Assembly (NCBI RefSeq): GCF_003001935.1
Contig: NZ_PVNG01000010.1
Span: forward strand, 248,001-312,000
From: Nonomuraea fuscirosea
Lineage (GTDB): Bacteria; Actinomycetota; Actinomycetes; Streptosporangiales; Streptosporangiaceae
DNA: 64,000 nt
Direction of reading: 5' to 3'
The position numbers and the translations under genes were made by a program. The notes under the pieces are model-generated. The model saw only the letters and a list, made by a program, of their open reading frames with translations, had not been told where the DNA came from and made no database searches. Positions 17,383 through 26,200 of the stretch are shown here, in pieces. Numbering within the stretch: the stretch's first letter is position 1; each line of letters opens with the position of its first letter.

Positions 17383-17469
17383 TGTCCGAGGGGGGACTTG
17401 AACCCCCATGCCCATCACTGGGCACTAGCACCTCAAGCTAGCGCGTCTGCCTATTCCGCCACCCGGACT
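17383..17469 (-). tRNA. tRNA-Leu (anticodon GAG)
   Basis: 87-nt type II tRNA read on the minus strand. Acceptor arms GTCCGGG and CTCGGAC pair; the anticodon loop TTGAGGT is flanked by CTAGC/GCTAG. A long variable arm (TGCCCAGTGATGGGCA) and the GGTTCAAGTC T-loop are present. CCA is not encoded; discriminator A. Confidence 0.95.
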
Positions 17470-17808
17470 TGGTGCCTGCACGCGGGACCGTCATCTCGCG
17501 TCGGCTCCGTAAGGTTAGCAAACTCTGAGCAGTGCGTCATACCAAGTATCGCGACCTTGCCGGAGGCGTGCCGTAAGCCCTCGTGCAAAGGCGCGATGGG
17601 GGGTGGGGATGGGGGCGGCATGGGGGTGGGCGGAGGTTCGTGGGGTGGTTGGGGAGGGTTTGGGTGGAGGGGGTTGGCCAAATTCTGGGTCTCGGGTGAA
17701 AAGCTCTTGCGGCAACCATGGGTGCTGCTACGGTTACGGAACGTTGAGGGGTGAGTCCACGGACCGGCCTCACGGTGTGAGGTCGGTTCTGGATACTCGG
17801 GAGGAACT
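17470..17808. other. Intergenic, G-rich leader of the secreted-protein gene
   Basis: 339 bp without a gene. The part 17596-17690 has many G-runs (GGGGGG, GGGG repeated) on the plus strand that could form G-quadruplexes. The remainder is presumably the promoter and leader of the gene at 17809 and the upstream region of tRNA-Leu. I see no recognisable riboswitch fold. Confidence 0.4.
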
Positions 17809-18453
17809 GTGGCGCGTGAGGCGGTGTGGCGGCAGAGGGCTCAGGCCCGGGCTGTCCGCCGCCCTCGTGTGTTCACCCCGGCGCAGGACGTGACCACCGA
17901 TCGGGCTGACCGGATGGCGCGGTTCGCGGCCGGCGCCCGTCGGGTCGTCGTGCGGGCAGCCGCTTTTGGCGCCCTGGTGGCCACCGGCTGGCTGCTCGCT
18001 GTCCTGTTCAGCACGTTCACCGCCGCCCCGGCGGCCGCGGATTCCACCGCGGCGACAGGGAGGGCGACGGACGCGAGTGCGGAGACGGGAGCGGCAGCGG
18101 CCACCACAGCGGCGGCGAGAGCGGCTCTGTCCGGGGTCGCGCAGCAGTCCCTCCTAGACCCGGACCACGCCTCGGCTTCGGACAACGCCGAAGCCATGGC
18201 AGGACGTACGGTCGACGGCCTCAACAGCCAGCAGGATCCTGGCCTGCCTGTACCTTCTTCCGCCGGAGAGATCCTGGACACCAATGGTTTGGTGCCCACC
18301 GGCGGTAACAGCGGTCCCTTCGGGGCCGCGACCGGGGATGTCGCGAGGTCCGGGTTCGACCCGCGGCTCCAGGCTGGGCGCGCCCCCCTGGCGCGCCTGC
18401 TTCCCCCCGTCGTCCGCACAGCGGCGGACGACCCTTCTTTCTCACCTGACTGA
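17809..18453 (+). CDS. Hypothetical membrane-anchored/secreted Ala-rich protein
   Basis: 214-aa protein from GTG 17809 with GGGAGGAAC upstream. A basic N-terminus (about 1-45) precedes one hydrophobic stretch 'FGALVATGWLLAVLF' (about 52-67) ending in 'APAAA', a likely signal or anchor. The remainder is Ala/Thr/Ser-rich and looks disordered, no Cys. Same strand, 382 bp upstream of the chaplin gene, so it may also be a developmental cell-surface protein; this is inference and no family is recognised. Confidence 0.6.
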   Translation: MAREAVWRQRAQARAVRRPRVFTPAQDVTTDRADRMARFAAGARRVVVRAAAFGALVATGWLLAVLFSTFTAAPAAADSTAATGRATDASAETGAAAATTAAARAALSGVAQQSLLDPDHASASDNAEAMAGRTVDGLNSQQDPGLPVPSSAGEILDTNGLVPTGGNSGPFGAATGDVARSGFDPRLQAGRAPLARLLPPVVRTAADDPSFSPD

Positions 18454-18835
18454 GTGAATTCCCGGCTGGTCCCCGGTCTTACTCCCCCGGCTAGGTCCTC
18501 ACAGGTCCGCGTCTGATTCGTCTGGTCCGTCATGGGCCGCGATCGGGCTGACCGGAGCGAGGTCCCTGAGGTCGGGACGGAGCAGACCCTAGCGGGGCCA
18601 GAGCCGACCGTGATCGAGGCCGGTTCCTGATCGCCCATCGAAGCGACGGGGACGAGGCCGGCCGACAGGCCGAAATGACGGCGGAGCGTGGCACGAATCC
18701 CTCCGCCCGCAGGTGAAAGACATCCGTTCGACTGGTTCGCGAATCCGAGGTCTCCGCTGTGCGCGAAACCTCGCACGGCTTCGGGCTGCCCGCGAACCGT
18801 TCAGGTATCCCCCCAAACCACTAGGAGCATCCATC
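18454..18835. other. Intergenic region before the chaplin gene
   Basis: 382 bp with no convincing gene; reading frames here continue from the chaplin but lack signal-peptide sense. Probably holds the chaplin promoter. A good RBS, TAGGAG, lies directly before its ATG. Confidence 0.4.
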
Positions 18836-20875
18836 ATGCGTACGTGGGCGAAGGCAACGAGCCCTGCGGCTCTCCTGGCCGTGGCCGTCATGTCGTTCGG
18901 CGGCGGCACCGCGCTGGCCGACACCTCCGGCGACGGGTCCGTCGCGGGCGGCAACCAGGTCGACCTGCCGGTCTCCATCCCGATCGACATCAGCGGCAAC
19001 GCCATCGCCGCGGTCGGCAAGTCGGAGGCCACCTCCCAGGGCGGCGCCGAGGTCGTCAACTCTGGCCGGCCCGGCATCCCCAACGAGACGTCCGGCAACG
19101 GGTCCGTCGGGGGCGGTAACCAGGTCAACGCGCCGATCAGCGTCCCGATCAACGCCTGCGGCAACGCGGTCTCGCTGATCGGCAAGTCCGACGCGGGCTG
19201 CAAGGGCGGGGCCACCGTTCGTAACCAGGGCAAGGGCGGGGCCGGCGGCAACCGTACCTCCGGCGACGGCAGCGTGCTCGGCGGCAACCAGATCACCGCG
19301 CCGATCAGCGCGCCGATCAACGCCTGCGGCAACGCGGTGGCGATCTTCGGCGACGCGACGGCGGGCTGCAAGGGCGGATCGGCCGTGCACAACACCGGCG
19401 TGGGGGCGGGCGGCAACCGTACCTCGGGCAACGGGTCCGTGCTGGGCGGCAACCAGGTCATCGCGCCGATCAGCGCGCCGATCAACATCTGCGGCAACTC
19501 GGTCGCCGCGGTCGGCCGGGCGTTCTCCGGCTGCGCGGGCGGCTCGACCGTCACCAACAACGGCGGGCCGGGCAACCGCTACCGCGCCCACCACCAGGCC
19601 GCCGGCTCCACCGGCAACGACACCGACGGGCGGTTCGGGGTCGGCAGCGGCAACCAGGTCATCGCCCCGATCAGCCTGCCGATCGACGCCTGCGGCAACG
19701 CCGTGGGCAACGCGGTCGCCGGGTGCAAGGGCGGCGCCGAGGTGCACAACACCCGCCGCGGCTCCGGCGCCGGCGGCAACCGTACCTCGGGAACCGGGGG
19801 TGTGCTGAGCGGCAACCAGGCGGTCGCGCCGATCAGCGCGCCGATCGACGTCTGCGGCAACGCGGTGGCCGTGCTCGGCCACGCGTTCGCCGGCTGCAAG
19901 GGCGGCGCCGTGGTGAAGAACGGCGGCAAGGGCGTCGGCGGCAACCGTACGTCCGGCGCGGGTGGCGTGCTGTCGGGCAACCAGGTCATCGCGCCGATCA
20001 CCGCGCCGATCAACGTCTGCGGCAACGCGGCCGCCGTGCTCGGCGCGTCGCGGGCCCACTGCAAGGGCGGCGCGGGCGTCTGGCCGCAGCACGGGGTCGG
20101 GGGCGGCGGCAACCGTACGTCCGGCGCCGGCGGGGTGCTGTCGGGCAACCAGGTCGTGGCGCCGATCAGCGCGCCGATCAACGTCTGCGGCAACGCCGCG
20201 GCCGTCCTGGGCGACGCCGCAGCCGGATGCCTCGGCGGGTCGAACGTCGGCCGGCCCGGCTTCCAGCGTCCCGACGGATTCGAGCGTTTCGCCCGGTTCA
20301 ACAGCAAGGTGTCGGGCGCCAAGGGCGGCACGCTGCCCATCACGCCGTCCCTGCCGGTCCTCGGCGGGGTGCAGGAGGCCGGCGGCAAGGTCGGCGGCCT
20401 CACCCAGGGGCTCGGCAGCGCCAACGACCTGACCAAGCAGCTCCCCGACGTGACCAAGCAGCTGGAGAGCGTCGGCGGCGTCACCCACCAGCTCCCCGTC
20501 GTCGACGACGCGGCCAAGACGTTCGGCCTGCCCCAGCTCCCCGAGCTGCCCGGCATGCCCGCCGCTCCGGCCCAGCCGAAGCGCACCGCGGTCTCCGCGC
20601 CGGTCGACGGCAAGGGCCGCTCCGTCGCGCCCCGTTCGAGCTCCCCGCTGGCCCCGGCCACCGACCTGGTCTCCTCCACCCCGCTCGGCGGGGCCGTCAA
20701 CTCCACCACCCGCGCCCTGCCGGTGCCCCAGCTGGGCCTGATGAGCGCCGAGCAGCCCGCGGGCGTGACCGGGCTGAACTCGGGCTCCCTGCTCGCGCTG
20801 CTGGCCGGCGCCATGCTCGCCGCCTCGGCGACGCTGTTCGGCGCCACCCGCCGGTTCCGGATCGGCCGTAAGTAA
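18836..20875 (+). CDS. Multi-repeat chaplin family cell-surface protein
   Basis: 679-aa secreted protein, ATG 18836. Residues 1-28 are a signal peptide ending ALA. Eight chaplin-type units follow (consensus G(D/N)GSV--GNQV-APIS-PIN-CGN-V---G--AGCKGG), with the two conserved Cys in seven of them; the first unit lacks both. Spacers contain 'GNRTSG'. After residue about 480 comes a Pro/Leu-rich linker and a C-terminal hydrophobic helix 'LLALLAGAMLAASATLFGA' plus basic tail; no LPxTG is seen. Chaplins self-assemble into amyloid-like hydrophobic sheaths on aerial hyphae and spores. Usual chaplins have one or two units, so eight is exceptional. Confidence 0.9.
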   Translation: MRTWAKATSPAALLAVAVMSFGGGTALADTSGDGSVAGGNQVDLPVSIPIDISGNAIAAVGKSEATSQGGAEVVNSGRPGIPNETSGNGSVGGGNQVNAPISVPINACGNAVSLIGKSDAGCKGGATVRNQGKGGAGGNRTSGDGSVLGGNQITAPISAPINACGNAVAIFGDATAGCKGGSAVHNTGVGAGGNRTSGNGSVLGGNQVIAPISAPINICGNSVAAVGRAFSGCAGGSTVTNNGGPGNRYRAHHQAAGSTGNDTDGRFGVGSGNQVIAPISLPIDACGNAVGNAVAGCKGGAEVHNTRRGSGAGGNRTSGTGGVLSGNQAVAPISAPIDVCGNAVAVLGHAFAGCKGGAVVKNGGKGVGGNRTSGAGGVLSGNQVIAPITAPINVCGNAAAVLGASRAHCKGGAGVWPQHGVGGGGNRTSGAGGVLSGNQVVAPISAPINVCGNAAAVLGDAAAGCLGGSNVGRPGFQRPDGFERFARFNSKVSGAKGGTLPITPSLPVLGGVQEAGGKVGGLTQGLGSANDLTKQLPDVTKQLESVGGVTHQLPVVDDAAKTFGLPQLPELPGMPAAPAQPKRTAVSAPVDGKGRSVAPRSSSPLAPATDLVSSTPLGGAVNSTTRALPVPQLGLMSAEQPAGVTGLNSGSLLALLAGAMLAASATLFGATRRFRIGRK

Positions 20876-20940
20876 GGGATCAGGCAGTACGTAACACAGG
20901 ACGGCTTCCGCTCACAGCCTGTGAGTAGGCGGCGATAGAC

Positions 20941-20981
20941 GCTTTGCCCGTTCCGGGGGCGCGGCCCGGGACGGGCAAAGC
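20941..20981. terminator. Bidirectional terminator between chaplin and DUF5703 genes
   Basis: 17-bp stem (one G-T wobble) formed by 20941-20957 and 20965-20981, arms starting GCTTTGCCCG and ending CGGGCAAAGC, loop of 7. It lies between convergent genes; no long T-tract, as usual in high-GC actinomycetes. Confidence 0.7.
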
Positions 20982-20992
20982 CATGTTCGCGT

Positions 20993-21178
20993 TCAAAGCG
21001 TGCTACGCACCTTCATGATCTTGCGCCGCAGGCGGACCCGGCGGCTGCCGTCGGGGTACACCCGGACGCGCGCGAGCTCCCACTGACCGTACTCTGCGTG
21101 TTCGGTCAGCAGTTGACGTGCTGCTTCGCGAGTGAGATCGCGTGGAATGAAGATATCCATGTAGGAGTAGTCGAGCAC
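20993..21178 (-). CDS. DUF5703 family small protein
   Basis: 61-aa basic protein 'IPRDLTREAARQLLTEHAEYG' followed by 'WELARVRVYPDGSRRVRLRRK', the highly conserved actinobacterial DUF5703 pattern. Function unknown; cytosolic, no membrane segment. Usually a core gene near topA in this order. Convergent with the chaplin gene across a strong hairpin. Confidence 0.85.
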   Translation of the reverse strand: MLDYSYMDIFIPRDLTREAARQLLTEHAEYGQWELARVRVYPDGSRRVRLRRKIMKVRSTL

Positions 21179-21368
21179 AACGATTAGTCTCCAGGGTGAG
21201 TCAGGGCGTCAGGCCGCTCGATGGGCCTTATTCTGCGTGCTTGCGGGTGGACCCGGAAGCTAGTGGGTAGCCCGGGGGAAGGAAATTTCCGCGAGTCGGG
21301 TTACCTTTCAGATCTGTGCCGACTCCCGGCAGGGGGATTTGCAAGCGAACAGCGAGGTAGGAAGCAGC

Positions 21369-24068
21369 GTGCCAGCCAAGAACGGCAGCGCCGGCGGAAC
21401 ACGCCTGGTGATCGTCGAGTCGCCCGCCAAGGCGAAGACGATCGCGGGGTACCTCGGGCGCGGCTACATCGTCGAATCGAGCATCGGTCACATCCGCGAC
21501 CTGCCGGAGAAGGCCGACGACATCCCCGAGAAGTTCAAGGGGGCGCCGTGGGCGCGTCTCGGAGTGAACGTCGAGCACGAGTTCGAACCGCTGTACGTCG
21601 TCAACCCCGACAAGCGGTCGCAGGTCAACAAGCTGCGGCAGCTGCTCAAGGACGCCGACGAGCTCTATCTGGCCACTGACGAGGACCGCGAGGGCGAGGC
21701 CATCGCCTGGCACCTGCGCGAGGTGCTCAAGCCCAAGGTGCCCGTGCACCGCATGGTGTTCCACGAGATCACCCCGCAGGCGATCCGCGACGCCGTGGCC
21801 AACCCGCGCGACCTCAACCTCCGCCTGGTGGACGCCCAGGAGACCCGGCGCATCCTCGACCGCCTCTACGGTTACGAGGTCAGCCCGGTCCTGTGGAAGA
21901 AGGTCAAGCCCAGGCTGTCCGCCGGCCGGGTGCAGTCGGTGGCGACGCGGCTGGTCGTGGAGCGCGAACGGGAGCGCATGGCGTTCACGGTCGCCCACTA
22001 CTGGGACCTGCAGGCGCTGTTCGACACGGGCAAGGCCGACGAGCGGCCGCGCGACTTCACCGGCACGCTGACCGGGGTCGACGGCAAGCGGGTGGCGCAG
22101 GGCCGCGACTTCGCCAGCACCGGCCAGCTCAAGGGCAACGCCAATGTGCTGCACCTGTCGGAGGCCGCCGCGGGCGAGCTGGCCGGTCGGCTGCAGGGGG
22201 CGTCGTTCGCGGTCAAATCCGTCGAGCGCAAGCCGTACACGCGCAAGCCTTACGCGCCGTTCAGGACGACCACGCTGCAGCAGGAGGCCAGCAGGAAGCT
22301 GGGGTTCTCCGCGAAGTACACGATGCAGGTGGCGCAGCGGCTCTATGAGAACGGCTTCATCACCTACATGCGTACCGACAGCATCACGCTGTCGGAGACG
22401 GCGGTCGCGGCGGCGCGGTCGCAGGCGGTCAAGCTGTACGGCGCCGCGTACGTTCCGGACAAGCCGCGCGTCTACTCCAGCAAGGTGAAGAGCGCGCAGG
22501 AGGCGCACGAGGCGATCCGGCCGTCGGGCGAGGAGTTCCGCACGCCGGGCGAGACCGGGCTTTCCGGCGACATGTTCCGCCTGTACGAGCTGATCTGGCA
22601 GCGTACGGTCTCCTCCCAGATGAAGGACGCGGTCGGCGAGTCGATCACCGTGAAGGTGGGCGGCAGGTCGTCGGCCGGCGAGGACGTCGAGTTCAGCGCG
22701 TCCGGGCGGACGATCACCTTCTACGGCTTCCTGAAGGCGTACGTCGAGGGCGCCGACGACCCCGCGACCGACCGCGACGACTCGGAGAAGCGGCTGCCGA
22801 ACCTGGTGGAGGGCGACGCGCTCAGCGTGACGCGCCTCGACGTGGCCGGCCACTCGACCAAGCCGCCGGCGCGCTACACCGAGGCCTCGCTGGTCAAGGA
22901 GCTGGAGGATCGGGAGATCGGGCGGCCGTCGACGTACGCCTCGATCATCGGCACCATCCTCGACCGCGGTTACGTGTTCAAGAAGGGCACGGCGCTGGTG
23001 CCGTCGTTCCTGGCGTTCGCCGTGGTCAACCTGCTGGAGCAGCATTTCGGCAACCTGGTCGACTACGACTTCACCGCCGACATGGAGAAGGTGCTCGACG
23101 ACATCGCCAACGACCGGGCGGAGCGCGTTCCCGAGCTGCAGCGCTTCTACTACGGCGGCGGCGACGACGGCGACGAGGGCTTGAAGGAGATGGTCACCGA
23201 CCTCGGCGACATCGACGCCAAGGAGATCAGCTCGTTCCCGGTCAGGGGCAGCGACATCGTGCTGCGGGTCGGGCGCTACGGGCCCTACCTCGACCGCGAC
23301 GGCGCGCGGGTCAACGTGCCCGAGGACATGACGCCCGACGAGCTGACGGCGGACAAGGCCGAGGAGCTGTTCTCGCGGCCGACGGGTGACCGGCAGCTGG
23401 GCGCCGACCCGGTGACGGGTCACATGATCGTGGCCAAGGATGGGCGTTACGGGCCTTATGTGACGGAGGTCCTGCCCGAGCCGGCCGCCGACGAAGAGGC
23501 TCCCAAGCGGCGGACGAAGAAGGCGGACGCGGTCAAGCCCCGTACGAGCTCGCTGTTCAAGACGATGTCGCTCGACACCATCACGCTGGACGACGCGCTC
23601 AAGCTGCTGACGATCCCGAGGGTCGTGGGCGAGCTGGAGGGCGAGGAGGTCGTGGCGCACAACGGGAAGTTCGGTCCTTATCTGAAGAAGGGCACCGACT
23701 CGCGTTCCCTGGGCTCCGAGGACGATCTGCTGACGGTCACCATCGACCAGGCGAAGGAGCTGTTCGCGCAGCCCAAGCAGCGGGGCAGGGGCCGGGCGGC
23801 GGCGGCCGCGCCGCTGCGGGAGCTGGGCGACGACCCCAACTCGAAGAAGCCGGTCGTGGTCAAGGAGGGGCGTTTCGGTCCGTACGTGACCGACGGCGAG
23901 ACCAACGCGTCGCTGCGCAAGGGCGACACGGTGGAGGACATCACGATCGAACGGGCGGCCGAGCTGCTGGCCGAACGGCGTGAGCGGGCGCCCGCGCCCA
24001 AGAAGACGACCACGCGCAAGGCGCCGGCGAAGAAGGCTCCGGCCAAGAAGCCCGCGGCCAAGTCGTAG
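21369..24068 (+). CDS. topA: DNA topoisomerase I
   Basis: Type IA topoisomerase of 899 aa that relaxes negative supercoils. TOPRIM begins VIVESPAKAKTI (about residue 13) and has DEDREGEAIAWH; catalytic Tyr333 is in TYMRTDS. The C-terminus holds repeated 'FGPYV' actinobacterial topoisomerase repeats instead of zinc fingers and ends in a Lys/Ala-rich tail (KKTTTRKAPAKKAP), characteristic of actinomycete enzymes. GTG 21369 is preferred (GGTAGGA upstream); a TTG at 21339 is an alternative. Confidence 0.97.
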   Translation: MPAKNGSAGGTRLVIVESPAKAKTIAGYLGRGYIVESSIGHIRDLPEKADDIPEKFKGAPWARLGVNVEHEFEPLYVVNPDKRSQVNKLRQLLKDADELYLATDEDREGEAIAWHLREVLKPKVPVHRMVFHEITPQAIRDAVANPRDLNLRLVDAQETRRILDRLYGYEVSPVLWKKVKPRLSAGRVQSVATRLVVERERERMAFTVAHYWDLQALFDTGKADERPRDFTGTLTGVDGKRVAQGRDFASTGQLKGNANVLHLSEAAAGELAGRLQGASFAVKSVERKPYTRKPYAPFRTTTLQQEASRKLGFSAKYTMQVAQRLYENGFITYMRTDSITLSETAVAAARSQAVKLYGAAYVPDKPRVYSSKVKSAQEAHEAIRPSGEEFRTPGETGLSGDMFRLYELIWQRTVSSQMKDAVGESITVKVGGRSSAGEDVEFSASGRTITFYGFLKAYVEGADDPATDRDDSEKRLPNLVEGDALSVTRLDVAGHSTKPPARYTEASLVKELEDREIGRPSTYASIIGTILDRGYVFKKGTALVPSFLAFAVVNLLEQHFGNLVDYDFTADMEKVLDDIANDRAERVPELQRFYYGGGDDGDEGLKEMVTDLGDIDAKEISSFPVRGSDIVLRVGRYGPYLDRDGARVNVPEDMTPDELTADKAEELFSRPTGDRQLGADPVTGHMIVAKDGRYGPYVTEVLPEPAADEEAPKRRTKKADAVKPRTSSLFKTMSLDTITLDDALKLLTIPRVVGELEGEEVVAHNGKFGPYLKKGTDSRSLGSEDDLLTVTIDQAKELFAQPKQRGRGRAAAAAPLRELGDDPNSKKPVVVKEGRFGPYVTDGETNASLRKGDTVEDITIERAAELLAERRERAPAPKKTTTRKAPAKKAPAKKPAAKS

Positions 24069-24138
24069 ATCATCACATTCCGGCGGCCGCCGAGGCCGGG
24101 GCCGCCGGAAGTGGGTCGCCGCAAGTAGCATCGTTCAT

Positions 24139-25428
24139 GTGTTCGTCCTGTTCTTCGTGGTCGTGGTGCTGCTCGCGCACGGGTACCTGTGGTTTCGGCT
24201 GGTGCGCCGCACGACGGGGCCTGGGAGGCTGCGTAAGGCGCTGACCTGGGGTGTCGTCGCGCTGTTCGCGGTGCTCGTGGCGACGCTGGTGGGCAGCAGG
24301 ATGGGGCTGGAGGGGTGGGCGGTCTGGCCTGGGTTCGTCTGGCTGGCGGTGATGTTCTACCTGGTCGTGATCCTCGTGGTGCTGGAGGTGCCGCGGGGGG
24401 TGGCGGCGGCCGTTCTGCGGCGGCGGTCGGAGAGCGTTCCCGCGCCGGCCGTCGCGGAGCCGCCTGCCGTGGTGCCGGCCGGGGTCGGTGCGGCTGTCGA
24501 GGACGAGGTCGGGCCGGCCGATCTTGCCGCTTCGGGGGACGTTCCCGCTTCTGCGGACGTTCCCGCTTCTGGGGACAGCTCTGCGGCGCTTGCCATGAGC
24601 AGGCGGCTCTTCCTCGACCGGACCACCGCCGCGATCGCCGGGGTGGGCGCGCTGGGCACGGTCGGGTACGGGATGGCCGGCGCGCTGGGCGATCCCGTGA
24701 TCGAGCCGGTCAAGGTCACGCTGCCGAAGCTGGATCAGCGGCTCGCCGGGCTGCGCTTCGCCGTGGTGAGCGACATCCACCTCGGGCCGCTCACGGGCAT
24801 CGGGCACACCGAGCGGATCGTACGGATGATCAACGGGCTAGAGGCCGACGTGGTCGCGATCGTGGGTGACCTCGTGGACGGCTCGGTGGCGCAGCTCGGG
24901 GCGCTGGCCCGGCCGCTGCAGCACCTCGAATCCCGATATGGCGCCTATTTCGTGACCGGTAACCACGAGTACTTCACGGCCGAGGGCCCGGGGGAGTGGG
25001 TCGAGGAGCTGGCCGAGCTCGGCGTACGCTCCTTGCGAAACGAGCGGGTGGAGATCAGGCACCAGGGCGCCGTGCTCGACCTGGCCGGCGTGAACGACGT
25101 CGGGGGCGCCGCGGCCGGCGAGTCGCCCGACTTCGCCAAGGCGCTCGGCGGACGCGACCAGAGCCGCTCCACGGTGCTGCTGGCGCACCAGCCGATCCAG
25201 GTGAAGGAGGCCGCGCGGCACGGCGTCGACCTGCAGCTCTCCGGTCATACGCACGGCGGGCAGATCGCGCCGTTCAACCTGGTGGTGGGGCTGCAGCAGC
25301 CGGTCGTGTCGGGGCTGGCGACCGTGGACGGCGTGCAGGTGTACGTCACCAGGGGCGCGGGGTTCTGGGGCCCTCCCGTGCGCGTCGGGGCGCCGCCCGA
25401 GATCACGATTCTCGAACTGCGCGGTTGA
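24139..25428 (+). CDS. Membrane metallophosphoesterase
   Basis: 429-aa protein from GTG 24139. Three hydrophobic segments at about 1-20, 33-53 and 60-85 anchor it; a disordered Ala/Pro linker with a repeated PAS(G/A)DVPASG follows. A Tat-like 'SRRLFLDRTTAAIAGVGALG' region precedes the calcineurin-like domain with VVSDIHLG, VGDLVDG, GNHEY, LAHQP and SGHTHGGQ, all metal ligands present. Same arrangement as YkuE/YaeI-type phosphodiesterases. Downstream of topA on the same strand, probably its own unit. Confidence 0.9.
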   Translation: MFVLFFVVVVLLAHGYLWFRLVRRTTGPGRLRKALTWGVVALFAVLVATLVGSRMGLEGWAVWPGFVWLAVMFYLVVILVVLEVPRGVAAAVLRRRSESVPAPAVAEPPAVVPAGVGAAVEDEVGPADLAASGDVPASADVPASGDSSAALAMSRRLFLDRTTAAIAGVGALGTVGYGMAGALGDPVIEPVKVTLPKLDQRLAGLRFAVVSDIHLGPLTGIGHTERIVRMINGLEADVVAIVGDLVDGSVAQLGALARPLQHLESRYGAYFVTGNHEYFTAEGPGEWVEELAELGVRSLRNERVEIRHQGAVLDLAGVNDVGGAAAGESPDFAKALGGRDQSRSTVLLAHQPIQVKEAARHGVDLQLSGHTHGGQIAPFNLVVGLQQPVVSGLATVDGVQVYVTRGAGFWGPPVRVGAPPEITILELRG

Positions 25429-25470
25429 CCTTTCGTAATCCGGTGGTCACGCCATGCCATGATGGCGTAC

Positions 25471-25488
25471 AGTATCCGAGCGGATACT
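25471..25488. promoter_or_regulatory. Palindromic operator of XRE gene
   Basis: Perfect 18-bp palindrome AGTATCCG-ag-CGGATACT immediately upstream of the GGAGG ribosome-binding site (25491-25495) of the XRE gene. Position strongly suggests autorepression by that protein. Confidence 0.7.
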
Positions 25489-25503
25489 TTCGGAGGTGCG
25501 GGC

Positions 25504-26061
25504 ATGGTCTCCTCGCCGTTGGAGCGAGCGCTGCGGCAGGACGTGGCCCTCTGGGCCAGACGTGGCGGGCTGCTGTTCAAGCAGGCCAGGCATGCCGCCA
25601 GCCTCAACCAGAAGGCGCTGGCCAGCGTGAGCGGCACCTCGCGCACGACGCTTTCGGCGTACGAGCACGGCAGGAAGTCGCCGACGCTGGAGACCGCGGG
25701 GCGCATCCTCGACGCCGCCGGGTTCCGGCTGGTGCTGGAGGCCAAGGTCGAGTGCGTGACGCGGGTGACCGGCGAGGGGCGGACGGTCCACGTGCCCAGC
25801 CGGCTGAGCCGGCTGCCGGTGGCCGCGGCGCTGGGGTCCGTGCGGGTCGGCGGGCGCGACTACGATCTGTCCGACCGGGACGAGCGCCGGGCGGCCTACA
25901 CGGCGTTGCTGTGCGCGGGCGAGCCCGGAGAGCTGCTCGCTCACGTCGACGGCGTGCTGCTGATCGACCTGTGGGACGAGCTCGTTCTCCCCGACGACGT
26001 ACGGGCCGAGTGGCGGCCATTGGTGGAAGAGGCGCGACATGAGGCCGGAGTTGTGAATTGA
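25504..26061 (+). CDS. XRE family helix-turn-helix protein
   Basis: 185 aa. An HTH at about 22-70 reads 'KQARHAASLNQKALASVSGT' then 'TTLSAYEHGRKSPTLETAGRIL', typical XRE. The C-terminal half (about 75-185) is not recognised; it contains 'HVDGVLLIDLWDELVLP'. ATG 25504 chosen for GGAGG at 25491-25495; an upstream in-frame ATG would put the operator palindrome inside the gene. Probably a repressor of its own promoter. Confidence 0.8.
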   Translation: MVSSPLERALRQDVALWARRGGLLFKQARHAASLNQKALASVSGTSRTTLSAYEHGRKSPTLETAGRILDAAGFRLVLEAKVECVTRVTGEGRTVHVPSRLSRLPVAAALGSVRVGGRDYDLSDRDERRAAYTALLCAGEPGELLAHVDGVLLIDLWDELVLPDDVRAEWRPLVEEARHEAGVVN

Positions 26062-26200
26062 TGAGGTTTTCGGGGGCCTATTCGAGCGGCGAAACCTGCG
26101 CCCGAGCCCGATCACGTAATACTCTCAGCCACGAGCGGCCGGGAATATTCGGCTCGTCTTGTCCCCTCCCTTCCGGTCAACACCTGGATACGCTGAAATC

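Noticed and set aside
18821..20488. Long antisense frame across the chaplin gene
   Set aside because: Antisense shadow; repetitive only because the chaplin repeats are.
21228..24131. Very long minus-strand frame across topA
   Set aside because: Shadow of topA caused by high GC at third codon positions; Arg/Leu-rich with no motif.
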